The notes under the pieces: model-generated
The model's input: only the letters and a program-made list of their open reading frames with translations
What the model was told of the DNA's origin: nothing
The model's database searches: none
Made by a program: the position numbers and the translations under genes
Shown: positions 9,705 through 20,560 of the stretch, piece by piece
Layout: each line of letters begins with the position of its first letter
How positions within the stretch are numbered: position 1 is the first letter of the stretch
Source of the DNA: Chitinophaga pinensis
GTDB taxonomy: Bacteria; Bacteroidota; Bacteroidia; Chitinophagales; LD1
Assembly: GCA_945867505.1 (NCBI GenBank)
Contig: CAMBIM010000003.1
Location: 1 to 46,305, forward strand
Reading direction: 5' to 3'
Length of the DNA: 46,305 nucleotides

Positions 9705-12092
9705 CTAACTCATTTTTTTGCCCGAATTCCATTTCCAATTGCGGATTTCAGGTAGGTCTTCGCCATGCATTTCAATATAGGCTTTATGGTCTAGCAACTT
9801 GTTGCGGATGTATTGTTTGATGTTTGCCCCCTTGGAACCTAAGTGTGGCAAATGGTCTATAACATCGGCAGCTAGGTGAAAGCGGTCAAGGTTGTTCATT
9901 ACTACCATGTCGAAAGGGGTGGTAGTAGTACCCAGCCCTTTGTAACCGCGCACATGTAGGTTGTGGTGGTTGGTTCTGCGATATGTGAGACGATGGATAA
10001 GCAATGGGTAGCCATGAAAGGCAAAGATGATAGGTTTGTCTTTTGTGAAAAGCGCATCGAAATCATTGTCATTGAGTCCATGCGGGTGTTCACTGGGTGG
10101 TTGAAGCGTCATCAGGTCAACCACATTGACTAAACGAATTTTAATTTCGGGCAAATGTTCGCGTAAAATCTGTACGGCAGCAATGGTTTCTAGCGTTGGG
10201 ACATCTCCCGCACAAGCCATTACCACATCAGTTTCGTCCCCTTCGTCATTACTCGCCCATTCCCAAATACCTAATCCAACAGCGCAATGTTTTATTGCTG
10301 AATCTATATTCAGCCACTGCATTTCGGGTTGTTTGCCAGCAACTATTACATTAATATAATTACGGCTACGCAAACAGTGGTCGGTTACAGAGAGGAGTGT
10401 ATTCGCATCGGGCGGAAGATAGATACGGATAATGTCGGATGTTTTGTTTGCTACCACATCTAAAAAGCCCGGGTCCTGATGGCTATTGCCATTGTGGTCT
10501 TGTCTCCATACGTGAGAGGTAAGCAAATAATTCAAGGAAGCAATCGGTTGCCTCCACGGTATTTTATTGGCTACCTGTAGCCATTTAGCGTGTTGGTTGA
10601 ACATTGAAGCGACTATATGAATGAATGCTTCATAACACGAAAACAGACCATGTCTGCCGGTCAGCAAATAGCCTTCCAGCCAACCTTCGCACAAATGTTC
10701 GCTTAGCACTTCCATTACTCTTCCATCAGCAGAAACATGTTCATCGGTTTTCAGAATTTGGGCAGTGGAAGTGCGAGTAGTAATATCAAACAAGGCAGAG
10801 AGGCGGTTGGAGGCGGTTTCATCGGGACCGAATATTCTAAAGTTTCTTTTTTCCCAATTCAGTTTCAATATATCGCGCAGAAAAATTCCCATGGTGAAGG
10901 TTGCCTGTGTTTTTATCGTGCCCGGTTCAGCCACCTCAATCGCATTTTTTCTAAAGTCTGGCATTTCTAAATCGTGTAAAAGAAGCCCGCCATTGGCGTG
11001 TGGATTATCACCCATTCGCCTTTTACCTTTCGGTGCAAGTTCGGCTATTTCAGGAATCAGTTTTCCTGCTTCATCAAAAAGCTCTTCGGGTTTATAGCTT
11101 TTCATCCATTGCTCCAAAATGGTGATGTGCTCCGGCTTTGTGACCAGTTCAGCCAGCGGCACCTGATGCGCGCGCCAGGTTCCTTCCACCTGAATACCAT
11201 CCACCATTTCGGGACATGTCCATCCTTTGGGTGTGCGGAAAACAATCATAGGCCATTGGGGTCGCTTAGTAAATCCGTTGGTGCGAGCTTCGTTTTGTAT
11301 TTGTTTAATTTCTGAAACAATAATGTCCAGCGTTTTGGCAAGCAACTGATGGACTTCTTCGGGCACATCACCTTCCACAAAGTGAGGTTTATAACCATAG
11401 CCCAGGAAGAGTTGTTCCAATTCATCTTTTGGAATTCTTGCCAGCACGGTCGGGTTCGCAATTTTGTATCCGTTCAAATGAAGGATAGGAATAACCGCAC
11501 CATCCTGCACAGGGTTTAAAAATTTATTCGAGTGCCAACTTGCGGCAAGCGCACCCGTTTCGGCTTCACCATCGCCAATTACACAAGCCACCAACAAATC
11601 GGGATTGTCAAATACTGCTCCGAAAGCATGCACCAATGAATAACCTAGTTCACCTCCCTCATGAATAGAACCGGGTGTTTCGGGAGCTACATGGCTTGGG
11701 ATTCCACGGGGGAAAGAAAACTGCTTGAAAAGTTTTTTCATGCCCTCTTCGTCTTCGCTAATATTCGGATAGAATTCACTGTAGGTTCCTTCAAGGTAAG
11801 TATTTGCTACCAAGCCAGGACCGCCATGGCCAGGACCGGTAACATAAATCATATTCAAATTGTGTTGCTTGATAATGCGATTGAGATGAACATAGAGAAA
11901 GTTGAGACCCGGTGTAGTGCCCCAATGACCTAACAAACGCGGCTTAATGTGTTCAAGTGTCAGTGGCTTTTTCAGCAGAGGATTATCATACAAGTAAATC
12001 TGCCCGACCGACAAATAATTAGCCGCACGCCAATAGGCATTCATCTTTTGAAGTAATTCTGGAGATAAAGAATTAATGTTTTCTGCTTCCAT
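9705..12092 (-). CDS. xfp: phosphoketolase family protein (xylulose-5-P/fructose-6-P phosphoketolase)
   Basis: ThDP-enzyme motifs: [86 protein letters not shown]. Confidence 0.96.
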   Translation of the reverse strand: MEAENINSLSPELLQKMNAYWRAANYLSVGQIYLYDNPLLKKPLTLEHIKPRLLGHWGTTPGLNFLYVHLNRIIKQHNLNMIYVTGPGHGGPGLVANTYLEGTYSEFYPNISEDEEGMKKLFKQFSFPRGIPSHVAPETPGSIHEGGELGYSLVHAFGAVFDNPDLLVACVIGDGEAETGALAASWHSNKFLNPVQDGAVIPILHLNGYKIANPTVLARIPKDELEQLFLGYGYKPHFVEGDVPEEVHQLLAKTLDIIVSEIKQIQNEARTNGFTKRPQWPMIVFRTPKGWTCPEMVDGIQVEGTWRAHQVPLAELVTKPEHITILEQWMKSYKPEELFDEAGKLIPEIAELAPKGKRRMGDNPHANGGLLLHDLEMPDFRKNAIEVAEPGTIKTQATFTMGIFLRDILKLNWEKRNFRIFGPDETASNRLSALFDITTRTSTAQILKTDEHVSADGRVMEVLSEHLCEGWLEGYLLTGRHGLFSCYEAFIHIVASMFNQHAKWLQVANKIPWRQPIASLNYLLTSHVWRQDHNGNSHQDPGFLDVVANKTSDIIRIYLPPDANTLLSVTDHCLRSRNYINVIVAGKQPEMQWLNIDSAIKHCAVGLGIWEWASNDEGDETDVVMACAGDVPTLETIAAVQILREHLPEIKIRLVNVVDLMTLQPPSEHPHGLNDNDFDALFTKDKPIIFAFHGYPLLIHRLTYRRTNHHNLHVRGYKGLGTTTTPFDMVVMNNLDRFHLAADVIDHLPHLGSKGANIKQYIRNKLLDHKAYIEMHGEDLPEIRNWKWNSGKKMS

Positions 12093-12097
12093 AGTAA

Positions 12098-13297
12098 TTA
12101 GCTTTTAACGGAGTGATTTAATAACTCACAAACTGCTATTGCAATCATCAACTCCTCGTTTGTTTTAATAATACGCACACACACTTTGCTTGTATCGGTA
12201 GATATAATTGCTTCATTTTTTTCGTTTCTTGGTTCATCCAATTCAATTCCTAAAAATTGAAGTCCATCGCATATTCGTTTGCGTACTTCAGGGGAATGCT
12301 CGCCAATTCCTGCTGAAAATATAAGGGTGTCTAAGCCACCGAGCACTGCGGCATAAGCGCCAATCCATTTTTTTGTTTGGTAGCAAAATAATTCCACAGC
12401 TTCAGCTGCACGGTGGTCAGTGCCTTCCTGTTCCAACAACTCCCGCATGTCTGCATTTGTTTCTGATATACCCAGCAGACCAGATTCGTGATTGATGAGA
12501 TGATTAAACTGTTTAGCATTCATCTTTTCGCTCTCTATTAAATACAATCCAACACCGGGGTCAAGGTCACCGGTACGCGTTCCCATCACTAAACCTGATG
12601 TAGGCGTAAAGCCCATGCTGGTATCCATGCTCTTCCCTTCTTTTACCGCGGCAAGACTTGCTCCATTGCCAAGGTGCGCTAGTATTATTTTGCCTTGTGC
12701 AGTTTCATTACCTGCTACACGTTTAAGTTCTTGCATCAGATAAGCATAAGACAAACCATGAAAGCCGTAGCGCTGAATGCCCTTATCACTGAATCTTCGC
12801 GGAATGGCTAATTGTTTTGCAACGGATGGCATGGAAGCATGAAAAGAAGTATCGAAACAAGCTATTTGCGTTAAATCAGGATATTGTTTTTGGAAAATTT
12901 CTATGAGCATTATTGCTAGAGGTAAATGTACCGGGTCATATACACTAATTTGTTTTAATTCAGCCAGTAGTGTAGCAGTAATCGGTTCTGGGTTGGTATG
13001 TTTCATTCCATGAACTATTCGATGCCCTATCGCTTCAATGGAAACAAACTCTTGTTGCTTTTCAAGCCATTTTATAAGAAGGTTTGCCGCTTCACTATAA
13101 TCAGCAGTGGGTAGGGGGATGCTGTTTTGCTGAGCGGTCATTGAGTTTGTAAAACGAAGTTGTGCGTTTTTAGAACCCATGCCTTCTATCTCTCCATGAA
13201 ACAATTGTAGAGGAGGTTCTTCTTTGTTGAATAAAGCAAACTTAATGCTGGAGGAACCGCCATTGATGGTGAGCACAGAATTTCTATTTGCTTTCAT
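12098..13297 (-). CDS. ackA: acetate kinase
   Basis: [95 protein letters not shown]. 5-bp gap to xfp. Confidence 0.96.
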   Translation of the reverse strand: MKANRNSVLTINGGSSSIKFALFNKEEPPLQLFHGEIEGMGSKNAQLRFTNSMTAQQNSIPLPTADYSEAANLLIKWLEKQQEFVSIEAIGHRIVHGMKHTNPEPITATLLAELKQISVYDPVHLPLAIMLIEIFQKQYPDLTQIACFDTSFHASMPSVAKQLAIPRRFSDKGIQRYGFHGLSYAYLMQELKRVAGNETAQGKIILAHLGNGASLAAVKEGKSMDTSMGFTPTSGLVMGTRTGDLDPGVGLYLIESEKMNAKQFNHLINHESGLLGISETNADMRELLEQEGTDHRAAEAVELFCYQTKKWIGAYAAVLGGLDTLIFSAGIGEHSPEVRKRICDGLQFLGIELDEPRNEKNEAIISTDTSKVCVRIIKTNEELMIAIAVCELLNHSVKS

Positions 13298-13356
13298 AAT
13301 TGTTTCTTTGAGCTTCTGAATTAGTACTGGTGTAAAGCAAAATCGAGTAACCCCAA

Positions 13357-13896
13357 TTAAAGATTTTTTAAAATGAAATCTACCCGCTCGTGGGGCAGAA
13401 GTAACGGAACATGTATTATAGGAAAGGGCAATGATTTATAAACGTTAGTAATGATGGCATGTATTTTTTTTTGCGCTGTCTCATCTTCTCTTCGTGCATA
13501 ATCCTGCACTAACGGGAGGCAGTCAAGAATAAATACTTTTTTGTAGGCTATCGAGTGCATGGCTTCTGCAAGCTTAGGGTCTACGATAATGTTCAGATAG
13601 CGGTAGTATGCGAGTGCATCGGGAATGGCTCGGTCCAGAAAAACAATATCATCTGGCGAAAGTTGCTTCTCCAGTTCAATCTGCATTTCAAGAATTTTCA
13701 ATTGAAAATCTTCCTGATTTTTTCTTACTTCTTATACTGTTTTGCCATTCAAGCGTTGCATATCAAAGTAATGGCGTGCGTTCTCAATTGTAGTTTTGTA
13801 TCCTCTTGCTCGCAGTAAATTAACCATCGTAGTTTTTCCAGAACCCGGACCACCTGTTATAACATACCAATTAGTTGATTTTTTTGTATCCTGCAT
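13357..13896 (-). pseudogene. AAA-family ATPase/kinase-like protein with an in-frame TAA (13732-13734)
   Basis: Reverse-strand reading: MQDTKKSTNWYVITGGPGSGKTTMVNLLRARGYKTTIENARHYFDMQRLNGKTV-stop-EVRKNQEDFQLKILEMQIELEKQLSPDDIVFLDRAIPDALAYYRYL. Same frame on both sides of the stop. Confidence 0.75.
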
Positions 13897-14058
13897 TTTA
13901 CCGTTATTCGCAAAGATGGCAAGAAATAATAGCTATGTAAATGATATTCGAAAATCTTGGTTGTGACAAAACTCACCTCCTGTTTTGACTTGCATCACCT
14001 TATGCAGATGCCATTCCCTCCATCTTTGTAACATTAATAACGATTAAAAACAAACAAA

Positions 14059-14436
14059 ATGAAAGCAAGTATCAATTCTTTACACCATCAGGAAAACGAC
14101 TGGTTACGTGAACTCGAATTTTACAAACAGGAACTTATTGTCCTTACTGACCGGCTTGAAGAAGTAGCAGCAAAAAATACTTCAAACGAAACCATGGCAC
14201 AGGTAGAGCATTTTCAAAACCGATTTATACTTTTGAAGGAGCAGCACGATATTCTTCGCCACGACAATGCAGCCCGTTCTGCAAGATTAAATGAAATGGC
14301 AAAAGCAATTCCAACACATATTGAAGAAAAGTTTGTGGCAGACAATGATGATATGCATAAACGTATGGTCGACTTCTTTTCTTCATTCCGCGATACGCGT
14401 TTTGAATTCTATAAATTCCTTTCAAAAGTTCTATAA
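14059..14436 (+). CDS. hypothetical coiled-coil protein (125 aa)
   Basis: Complete ORF with A-rich leader; heptad-like charged sequence; not antisense to another gene. Confidence 0.72.
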   Translation: MKASINSLHHQENDWLRELEFYKQELIVLTDRLEEVAAKNTSNETMAQVEHFQNRFILLKEQHDILRHDNAARSARLNEMAKAIPTHIEEKFVADNDDMHKRMVDFFSSFRDTRFEFYKFLSKVL

Positions 14437-14479
14437 GCCCTTTTTAGCGGTCGGTTGAACCTTTTGAAAATATAAATCC

Positions 14480-16153
14480 ATGCTTTTTAATTTAAACTTT
14501 AAAGTTTTAAGGCGATACCGGCAAATTATTGGGATATTGATTAAATACGGTTTTCAGGATATCCTTTCTGATGCTGGTATGTCGTTGAGAGCGAGAGTGG
14601 TGGAGACTTTTCTTCCGAAAGATTTGGTGGAAAAAATTCACAGCCATTCTAAATCGGAAAGAATGCGCATGGCGGTGGAGGAATTGGGCACTACCTATAT
14701 TAAACTGGCGCAAATACTCAGCAACCGACCCGATGTTATTCCTTTAGAGTTGGTTGCTGAGTTTGAAAAACTGCAAACACATGTTCCTCCGTTTCCGGGT
14801 GAGGAGGCGCGAAAAATTATTGAGCAGGAATTAGGAAAAAGCATTGACGATGTTTTCATGAAGTTTGAGGACACTCCATTTGCCAGTGCATCTATTGCGC
14901 AAGTGCACAAAGCCAAATTGAAAGATGGTACGCAAGTAGTTTTGAAAGTGCGCAGGCCGGGCATAACCGAAAAGATAGAGCTAGACATTGTCATCATGAA
15001 TTATTTCGCGGGCAAAATGGAGGAGCGTGGCTATTTAGTCAATCTTGACCCTGTGGGTATGGTTCGCGCGTTTGATGTTTCGATACATAAGGAACTCGAC
15101 CTTACTCATGAGGGATATAACCTTCAACGCTTTGCGGGTAATTTTGAAAACAGCGAATTGGTTTTTGTTCCTAAATACTATCCGCAACTCACTACTAAGA
15201 AACTTCTCACTATGGAGTTTGTGCAGGGCGTACACCCATACGACACCGAAGGTTTGCAACGCATTGGCGCAAACAGTCATGAGCTTGCCAAGAACGGTAT
15301 GTTCGCTTTGTTTCAGCAGATATTTGAATTTGGCTTTTTCCATGCTGACCCGCATCCGGGAAATCTTTTTGCCATGCCTGATAACAAAGTTTGCTTCATT
15401 GATTTCGGTATGATGGGCACTGTGCTGAAAGCTGATGTAGAGTTTTTTGCGGATATAGTTTATGGAGTGACTACAAAAGATTCTAAAACACTTATCTGGG
15501 GTTTGAAAAATATTGCGGTGAGTCAGCAGTTTGAAGGCAACAAGACTTTTGAGTACGAAGTAGAAGACCTCATTAACGATTATCATGCTTTGCCGGCTGA
15601 TAAAATGAATATGTCTGACCTCTTTAATCGTTTACTTGAATTGGTTAATCGGTACACTATCAAAATGCCTCCAGATTATTTTCTGCTATCTAAAGCTATG
15701 ATAACGATTGAAGGAGTAGGGCACCGGTTAGACCCCAACCTGAATATCATTGAGGAGTTAACCCCACACATCAATAAAACTTTAGCCGATGAGTTTGGCT
15801 TAATGGCCATTCTGAAACGCTTTTTGGGTTCTGCGCGTGATTCCCTTTCGCTGATCGAAAATTTTCCGCGCGACATACGCGATATTATCGGCAAGATAAA
15901 AAGAGGAGAACTCAAAGTATCTATCGAGCATGAAGGTTTGGAAGACATTACACACAAAATTGATTTGGCAAGCAATCGAATTGCAGGTGGATTTCTTATC
16001 GGCTCTATCTTAATGGCTTCGGCTATTCTGATTGCTGTAAAATTTCCACCACTGTATCAGCACGTTTCTATTTTCGGAGGAATTGGTTTTGTATTGGCTA
16101 ACATTCTTGGAATAAGAATGCTGTTTACAATTTTTAGAAGCAAGAAATATTAA
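14480..16153 (+). CDS. ABC1/AarF/UbiB-family atypical kinase
   Basis: LGTTYIKLAQILSNRPDVIPLELVAEFEKLQTHVPPFP, ASASIAQVHKAKLKDGTQVVLKVRRPGI, FFHADPHPGNLFAMPDNKVCFIDFGMMG, C-terminal TM helices. Confidence 0.95.
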   Translation: MLFNLNFKVLRRYRQIIGILIKYGFQDILSDAGMSLRARVVETFLPKDLVEKIHSHSKSERMRMAVEELGTTYIKLAQILSNRPDVIPLELVAEFEKLQTHVPPFPGEEARKIIEQELGKSIDDVFMKFEDTPFASASIAQVHKAKLKDGTQVVLKVRRPGITEKIELDIVIMNYFAGKMEERGYLVNLDPVGMVRAFDVSIHKELDLTHEGYNLQRFAGNFENSELVFVPKYYPQLTTKKLLTMEFVQGVHPYDTEGLQRIGANSHELAKNGMFALFQQIFEFGFFHADPHPGNLFAMPDNKVCFIDFGMMGTVLKADVEFFADIVYGVTTKDSKTLIWGLKNIAVSQQFEGNKTFEYEVEDLINDYHALPADKMNMSDLFNRLLELVNRYTIKMPPDYFLLSKAMITIEGVGHRLDPNLNIIEELTPHINKTLADEFGLMAILKRFLGSARDSLSLIENFPRDIRDIIGKIKRGELKVSIEHEGLEDITHKIDLASNRIAGGFLIGSILMASAILIAVKFPPLYQHVSIFGGIGFVLANILGIRMLFTIFRSKKY

Positions 16154-16180
16154 ATTCGATAATAACCTGACAGTTAGAGT

Positions 16181-17008
16181 TTACTCCAACGTTTTAAATG
16201 CCTTTGGCAGATAGCTGATTATATCAGCAGCCGTCATAGCTGTTTCGCCTAAATCTATTTTGGCTAAATCTCCGGCAAGTCCGTGTATGTATACACCCAG
16301 CACCGCAGCATCGGCTGAAGAATAGCCTTGTGCAAGAAGCGAAGTAGTAATACCTGTTAGCACATCACCGCTCCCACCTTTTGCCATACCGGGGTTACCG
16401 GTGTTGTTGATGTAAGTTTTGCCATCTGGAGAAACTACGGTTGTATTTGCACCTTTCAGCACCGTTACAAGTTTACGTTTTACCGAAAGCTCTGTGAGCT
16501 TTTCCATCTTTTCATTTTCGTTATTCCAATCACCAACCAGTCTTTTAAACTCGCCTACATGCGGAGTAAGCACCGAATTTTCCGGAATAATTTCAATCAG
16601 CTTTTCATCAACTGAAATAATATTCAGAGCATCGGCATCTAATACTATAGGCTGACGAAACTGTTGCAATAAGTTTTTTAGAAATTCAACCGTGTTATCC
16701 GAAGTTCCTATTCCGGGGCCAACAGCGATGGTAGTAAAGGCAGTTAAATCAGGCACCTTGTGCAATTCATTTTCTCCGCTAACAATTACCATTGCTTCGG
16801 GATTACGGATTTGCATGATATCATAACCACATTTTGGAATGAGCGCAGTTACTAAACCTGCACCACTATGTAAGGCTGATTTTACAGAGAGAACAGCCGC
16901 GCCCATTTTGCCGTAACTACCTGCAGCAATTAATAAATGGCCATAACTTCCTTTATGCGAAAACTTATCGCGTTTTTTAAATTGGGGAAGGGTAAGGTTT
17001 GCGGCCAT
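16181..17008 (-). CDS. nnrD: ADP-dependent NAD(P)H-hydrate dehydratase
   Basis: KGSYGHLLIAAGSYGKMGAAVLSVKSALHSGAGLVT, VLTPHVGEFKRL, NNTGNPGMAKGGSGDVLTG. Confidence 0.93.
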   Translation of the reverse strand: MAANLTLPQFKKRDKFSHKGSYGHLLIAAGSYGKMGAAVLSVKSALHSGAGLVTALIPKCGYDIMQIRNPEAMVIVSGENELHKVPDLTAFTTIAVGPGIGTSDNTVEFLKNLLQQFRQPIVLDADALNIISVDEKLIEIIPENSVLTPHVGEFKRLVGDWNNENEKMEKLTELSVKRKLVTVLKGANTTVVSPDGKTYINNTGNPGMAKGGSGDVLTGITTSLLAQGYSSADAAVLGVYIHGLAGDLAKIDLGETAMTAADIISYLPKAFKTLE

Positions 17009-17014
17009 TAAAAG

Positions 17015-18076
17015 TTAATTGAGCAAATTCTTCAGCTTGCTTTCATCCAGCACAGAAATCTTTCCCTCTTTAATTTCAATCAGCTTTTCGTTCTTAAAAT
17101 CGCTAAGGGTGCGGATTAAACTTTCGGTGGCTGTGCCTACTACCTGTGCTAAATCTTCGCGCGGTATTTCCAGCTTAGGTTTATCGCCCGGAGCTTTTTT
17201 AAATTTATCATACACCTGCAACAAACCAACGGCTACGCGTTTGCGCAGCGAGTTGTAAGCAAGATTCAGCAAGGCTTCTTCGCGCTCGGCTAAGTTGTGT
17301 GAAAGCAATTTGATGAAACTCTTTGCCACCTGTGCATCAATATTCAGCAGTGCATAAAAATCAGATTTTGGAATTAGCATTACTTCACTGTCTTCCATTG
17401 CTTCGGCATTATCGGCATAGGCAGTTTCTTCCAGCAACGCGGTGTAGCCCATAAAGTCGCCATCGGTATGTATGGCGGTAATCAACTCCTTACCATCATC
17501 GTTCATGCGGAACGACTTTACTTTTCCTTTTACCACAAAATATAAATACGATGGACGGTGACCATGCGTATAAATCATCTGTTTCTTTTTGTAGCTCTGC
17601 ACTTCGCGGTCGCCTTTGGTTAAATCTACTTTGCCATTTGCGCGGGCTTGGTTTAAAAAGTCATTTACCCCCTCTGCACTTGCCGCAAACTCTGTTTTTA
17701 GTAAATCATTTTTCTTTAAGCGGACTTCTACTGCATTCAATAATTCAATATCATCAAACGGTTTGGTAATGTAGTCATCGGCACCCATTTCCATTCCCTT
17801 TCTAAAATCTGTTCTATCTGCTTTTGCCGTAAGGAAGATAAACGGAATGGCACTGGTCTTTGGGTTTTTACTAAGCATGTGCAACACTCCGTAGCCATCT
17901 AACTCAGGCATCATAATATCGCAGATGATTAAATCCGGATTTTCCTTCTGCACCAGGTCAACTCCCTTTTTACCGTTAGGGGCAGCAAAAACCGTGTAGT
18001 TAGCCAGTTCAAGAATTTCTTCAATGTTTTCGCGTACTGCTTTGTTGTCTTCTATCAATACAATTTTCTTGCTCAT
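17015..18076 (-). CDS. response regulator receiver fused to cyclic-nucleotide-binding-like and Crp-type HTH domains
   Basis: REC domain (KKIVLIEDNKAVRENI, DLIICDIMMPELDGYG, PFIFLTAKAD, DYITKPF). Then an effector-binding beta-roll (YTHGHRPSYLYFVVKGKVKSFRMNDDGKELITAIHTDGDFMGY) and Crp-type HTH (IPREDLAQVVGTATESLIRTLSDFKNEKLI). Confidence 0.94.
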   Translation of the reverse strand: MSKKIVLIEDNKAVRENIEEILELANYTVFAAPNGKKGVDLVQKENPDLIICDIMMPELDGYGVLHMLSKNPKTSAIPFIFLTAKADRTDFRKGMEMGADDYITKPFDDIELLNAVEVRLKKNDLLKTEFAASAEGVNDFLNQARANGKVDLTKGDREVQSYKKKQMIYTHGHRPSYLYFVVKGKVKSFRMNDDGKELITAIHTDGDFMGYTALLEETAYADNAEAMEDSEVMLIPKSDFYALLNIDAQVAKSFIKLLSHNLAEREEALLNLAYNSLRKRVAVGLLQVYDKFKKAPGDKPKLEIPREDLAQVVGTATESLIRTLSDFKNEKLIEIKEGKISVLDESKLKNLLN

Positions 18077-18081
18077 CTGGG

Positions 18082-19359
18082 TTACTGATTAGGTATGGTT
18101 ATAGTAAATATAGTTCCGTTATTTTCTTCGCTTTGCAATTCAATTTTGCCGTTAAGCAGTTCAATGTATTTAGAAACAATGTGTAAGCCAAGCCCTGTAC
18201 CCTGAATGTTTGCTGCATTGCGGGCGCGGAAAAAACGTTCGAACAAATGTTCCTGATCTTCTTTCGAAATTCCTATGCCGCTGTCTTTTACAGAAAGCAC
18301 CACTTGCCCGGTGGTGTTTGTACACGAAATTTCAATCACCCCATCGTCAGGCGAAAACTTAATGGCATTTGAAATCAGATTCAGCATGATGTTTTTCATC
18401 AATCGCTTATCGGTATAAAAATCGTCTATACCGGTATGCGCAAACTCCAACTGCTGACCGGGCTTTAGAATTTCCTTTACATCGCTCATAAAGTCCTCCA
18501 TAAACTCCCTGCATTGTACCACATCTTTTTTGGCTTCTACCAAACCCTCTTCCAGTTTGCCCAGCGATAATAAATCTTCTAACATCGAGTTAAGGTGCTG
18601 CACCCCTTCTTTAATACGCGCTACGTGCTTATCGCGCTTTTCCTGCTCTTCGGTTTTGGTGTATTTGCCTAATAGCGCTGCCGATGAAAGCACAGCCGCC
18701 AAAGGTGTGCGGAACTCATGCGATACGGTAGATACAAAGCGCGATTTTAAATCGCTCAATTCTTTTTCTCTTTCCAGCGCGCGTTCTAAATCATCTTTTG
18801 AGTTTTCCAGTTGCGCCAGTGTTTCGCGGAGCATGATGGTACGATCCTGCACCTTCTGTTCCAGTTCGCTGTTCAGCTTTTTTATTTCAGAAGTTACCCG
18901 CTCTAAGTCCGCTTGTTGCTGACGCTGAATTTCTTCATGTTGCTTACGTACGGTTATATCAATAACAAAAGCAATTACAAAGGTTTCGTCATTCAAAATG
19001 TAATGACTCAAACTTACTTCTACCGGAAAAACGCTGCCGTTTTTTCGCTTGGCATGCAAATCGCGTCCGGCACCCATATTGCGGTTAATGGGGTTGGCAT
19101 GAAACGAATGGCGGTGATGCACATGCTCTTCTCTTATATCCTGCGGTAGTAGTATTTCTATGGGTTGGCCAACCATTTCATCTTTAGTAAAGCCAAACAT
19201 CTTCTCGGCACAGGGGTTTACCAAAACTATTTGCCCCCCCCGGTTAGCTAACACAATGCCCTCGGTGGCGTTCTCAAACAGAGAAGCCATCATTACATTA
19301 TTATTTATTTCGGGTAGCACTTTTTGGGTGAACATACATGCTGCTGGCTTATCAAACAA
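18082..19359 (-). CDS. PAS-domain sensor histidine kinase
   Basis: PAS (FENATEGIVLANRGGQIVLVNPCAEKMFGF), H-box FVSTVSHEFRTPLAAVLSSAALL, N-box NIMLNLISNAIKFSPD, G-boxes VKDSGIGISKEDQEHLFERFFRARNAANIQGTGLGLHIV. 5 bp upstream of the response regulator gene. Confidence 0.95.
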   Translation of the reverse strand: MFDKPAACMFTQKVLPEINNNVMMASLFENATEGIVLANRGGQIVLVNPCAEKMFGFTKDEMVGQPIEILLPQDIREEHVHHRHSFHANPINRNMGAGRDLHAKRKNGSVFPVEVSLSHYILNDETFVIAFVIDITVRKQHEEIQRQQQADLERVTSEIKKLNSELEQKVQDRTIMLRETLAQLENSKDDLERALEREKELSDLKSRFVSTVSHEFRTPLAAVLSSAALLGKYTKTEEQEKRDKHVARIKEGVQHLNSMLEDLLSLGKLEEGLVEAKKDVVQCREFMEDFMSDVKEILKPGQQLEFAHTGIDDFYTDKRLMKNIMLNLISNAIKFSPDDGVIEISCTNTTGQVVLSVKDSGIGISKEDQEHLFERFFRARNAANIQGTGLGLHIVSKYIELLNGKIELQSEENNGTIFTITIPNQ

Positions 19360-19412
19360 CTTTATAGTTGCTTAAATGATTTTTGCAAATACAAACGTAT
19401 GGTGAAAGTGTT

Positions 19413-19436
19413 ATGGCAACAGATGATTGTTGTCAT
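19413..19436. promoter_or_regulatory. imperfect palindrome upstream of the histidine kinase/response regulator pair, candidate operator
   Basis: ATGGCAACAGATGATTGTTGTCAT, dyad of form TGRCAACA-N6-TGTTGYCA, about 55-80 bp upstream of the kinase start. Confidence 0.4.
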
Positions 19437-19462
19437 GTAAAATTAAGCCGGTAAGCCGGGTA

Positions 19463-20560
19463 TCAGCTTTGTTTGTGCGTAATTTTGCTGAGCCAGCTTT
19501 TTATCTTTTTTACAAACCCCGATTCTGTTTTTGCCGTTTCAATTTCACCTATTAAAAAACCGTAGGGCTTCAGCACATCAATGTGATCGCATACAATTTT
19601 TAGTATGCCGGTAAGCGGTATGGCCAAAACAATTCCGGGAATGCCCCACATAAGTTCGCCCACCACCAAGGCAATAATGGTGAACAGAGGATTAATTTTT
19701 ACCTGCGGACCAAGTATCATAGGCTCCAGCACCCAACCCTGAATTAATTGCACCGCACCGTAGGTAATTACTATGCCCCCAAGGATAGGCAGCGGTGCAC
19801 CGTTAATGGCAGTTACCAATACCGTAATTGTGGTGCCGGTGAGGTTGCCTATAAACGGAATAATTTCCAGCAGGCCGCAGAAGATGGCAAAGAAAATAGC
19901 ACTCTTAACACCCAGAATAATAAAGCCTATGCCGTACATAATCCATAAACAAAAAATCATTTTGGCCAGTCCAACCAGGTATTGCTGCGATACATGAGCG
20001 GCACTTAAAATAACCAGTTTCATTTCGGCCTGCTGCTCGGGCAACGAAAGTTTTAATATGAAATTTTTGATATGCCCGCGGTAATACAACAGCAGAAAAA
20101 CATACACCAGCATCAGAACAAAGCCTGTAAAAATATTTACCACCGAGCCCGCCATTACCTCAATTAAACCCGTTACCGATTTTTGCTGGTCCTTAATTAA
20201 CCGCGATTGCTCTGCCAATGATATGCCGAAATGATTGAAAATGTATTGCTGAACATGTCCGGCTGTTTCAAGGGTTTTTTGTTTTAGTAAAACAAAGTCG
20301 GTGGTTAAGGCTACCAGCTGCCAGCTAATTAGCGCGCCTACACCGGCTATAAACAGTATTAACAGCAACAGGCAGATAAAAGCTGCTGCCCACCGGGGCA
20401 GTTTCTTGGTTTCCATCCAATTGCTGAAGGGCAAAAACAGGGTGGCCAGTATGGTGGCTATAACCAGCGGTATCAAAAACTCCTGCGCATAATACAAACC
20501 CGCTATTACCAGAAAAAGAAAGAATAGCCTTTTTGTAACGGACACGCTATTAGTCATCAT
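19463..20560 (-). CDS. AI-2E family transporter (PerM-like)
   Basis: LIPLVIATILATLFLPFSNWMETKKLPRWAAAFICLLLL ... IIPFIGNLTGT ... EPMILGPQVKINPLFTIIALVVGELMWGIPGIVLAIPLTGILKI. ATG at 20560 or 20557 preferred over the listed TTG at 20587. Confidence 0.93.
   Translation of the reverse strand: MMTNSVSVTKRLFFLFLVIAGLYYAQEFLIPLVIATILATLFLPFSNWMETKKLPRWAAAFICLLLLILFIAGVGALISWQLVALTTDFVLLKQKTLETAGHVQQYIFNHFGISLAEQSRLIKDQQKSVTGLIEVMAGSVVNIFTGFVLMLVYVFLLLYYRGHIKNFILKLSLPEQQAEMKLVILSAAHVSQQYLVGLAKMIFCLWIMYGIGFIILGVKSAIFFAIFCGLLEIIPFIGNLTGTTITVLVTAINGAPLPILGGIVITYGAVQLIQGWVLEPMILGPQVKINPLFTIIALVVGELMWGIPGIVLAIPLTGILKIVCDHIDVLKPYGFLIGEIETAKTESGFVKKIKSWLSKITHKQS

Noticed and set aside
13732-13734. Programmed stop-codon recoding at TAA
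   Set aside because: TAA is not a selenocysteine or pyrrolysine codon and no recoding signal was seen; pseudogene or sequencing error is simpler.
15035-15586. 183-aa minus-strand ORF
   Set aside because: Fully antisense to the UbiB/AarF kinase gene, which has clear conserved motifs; the antisense product has no recognisable family.
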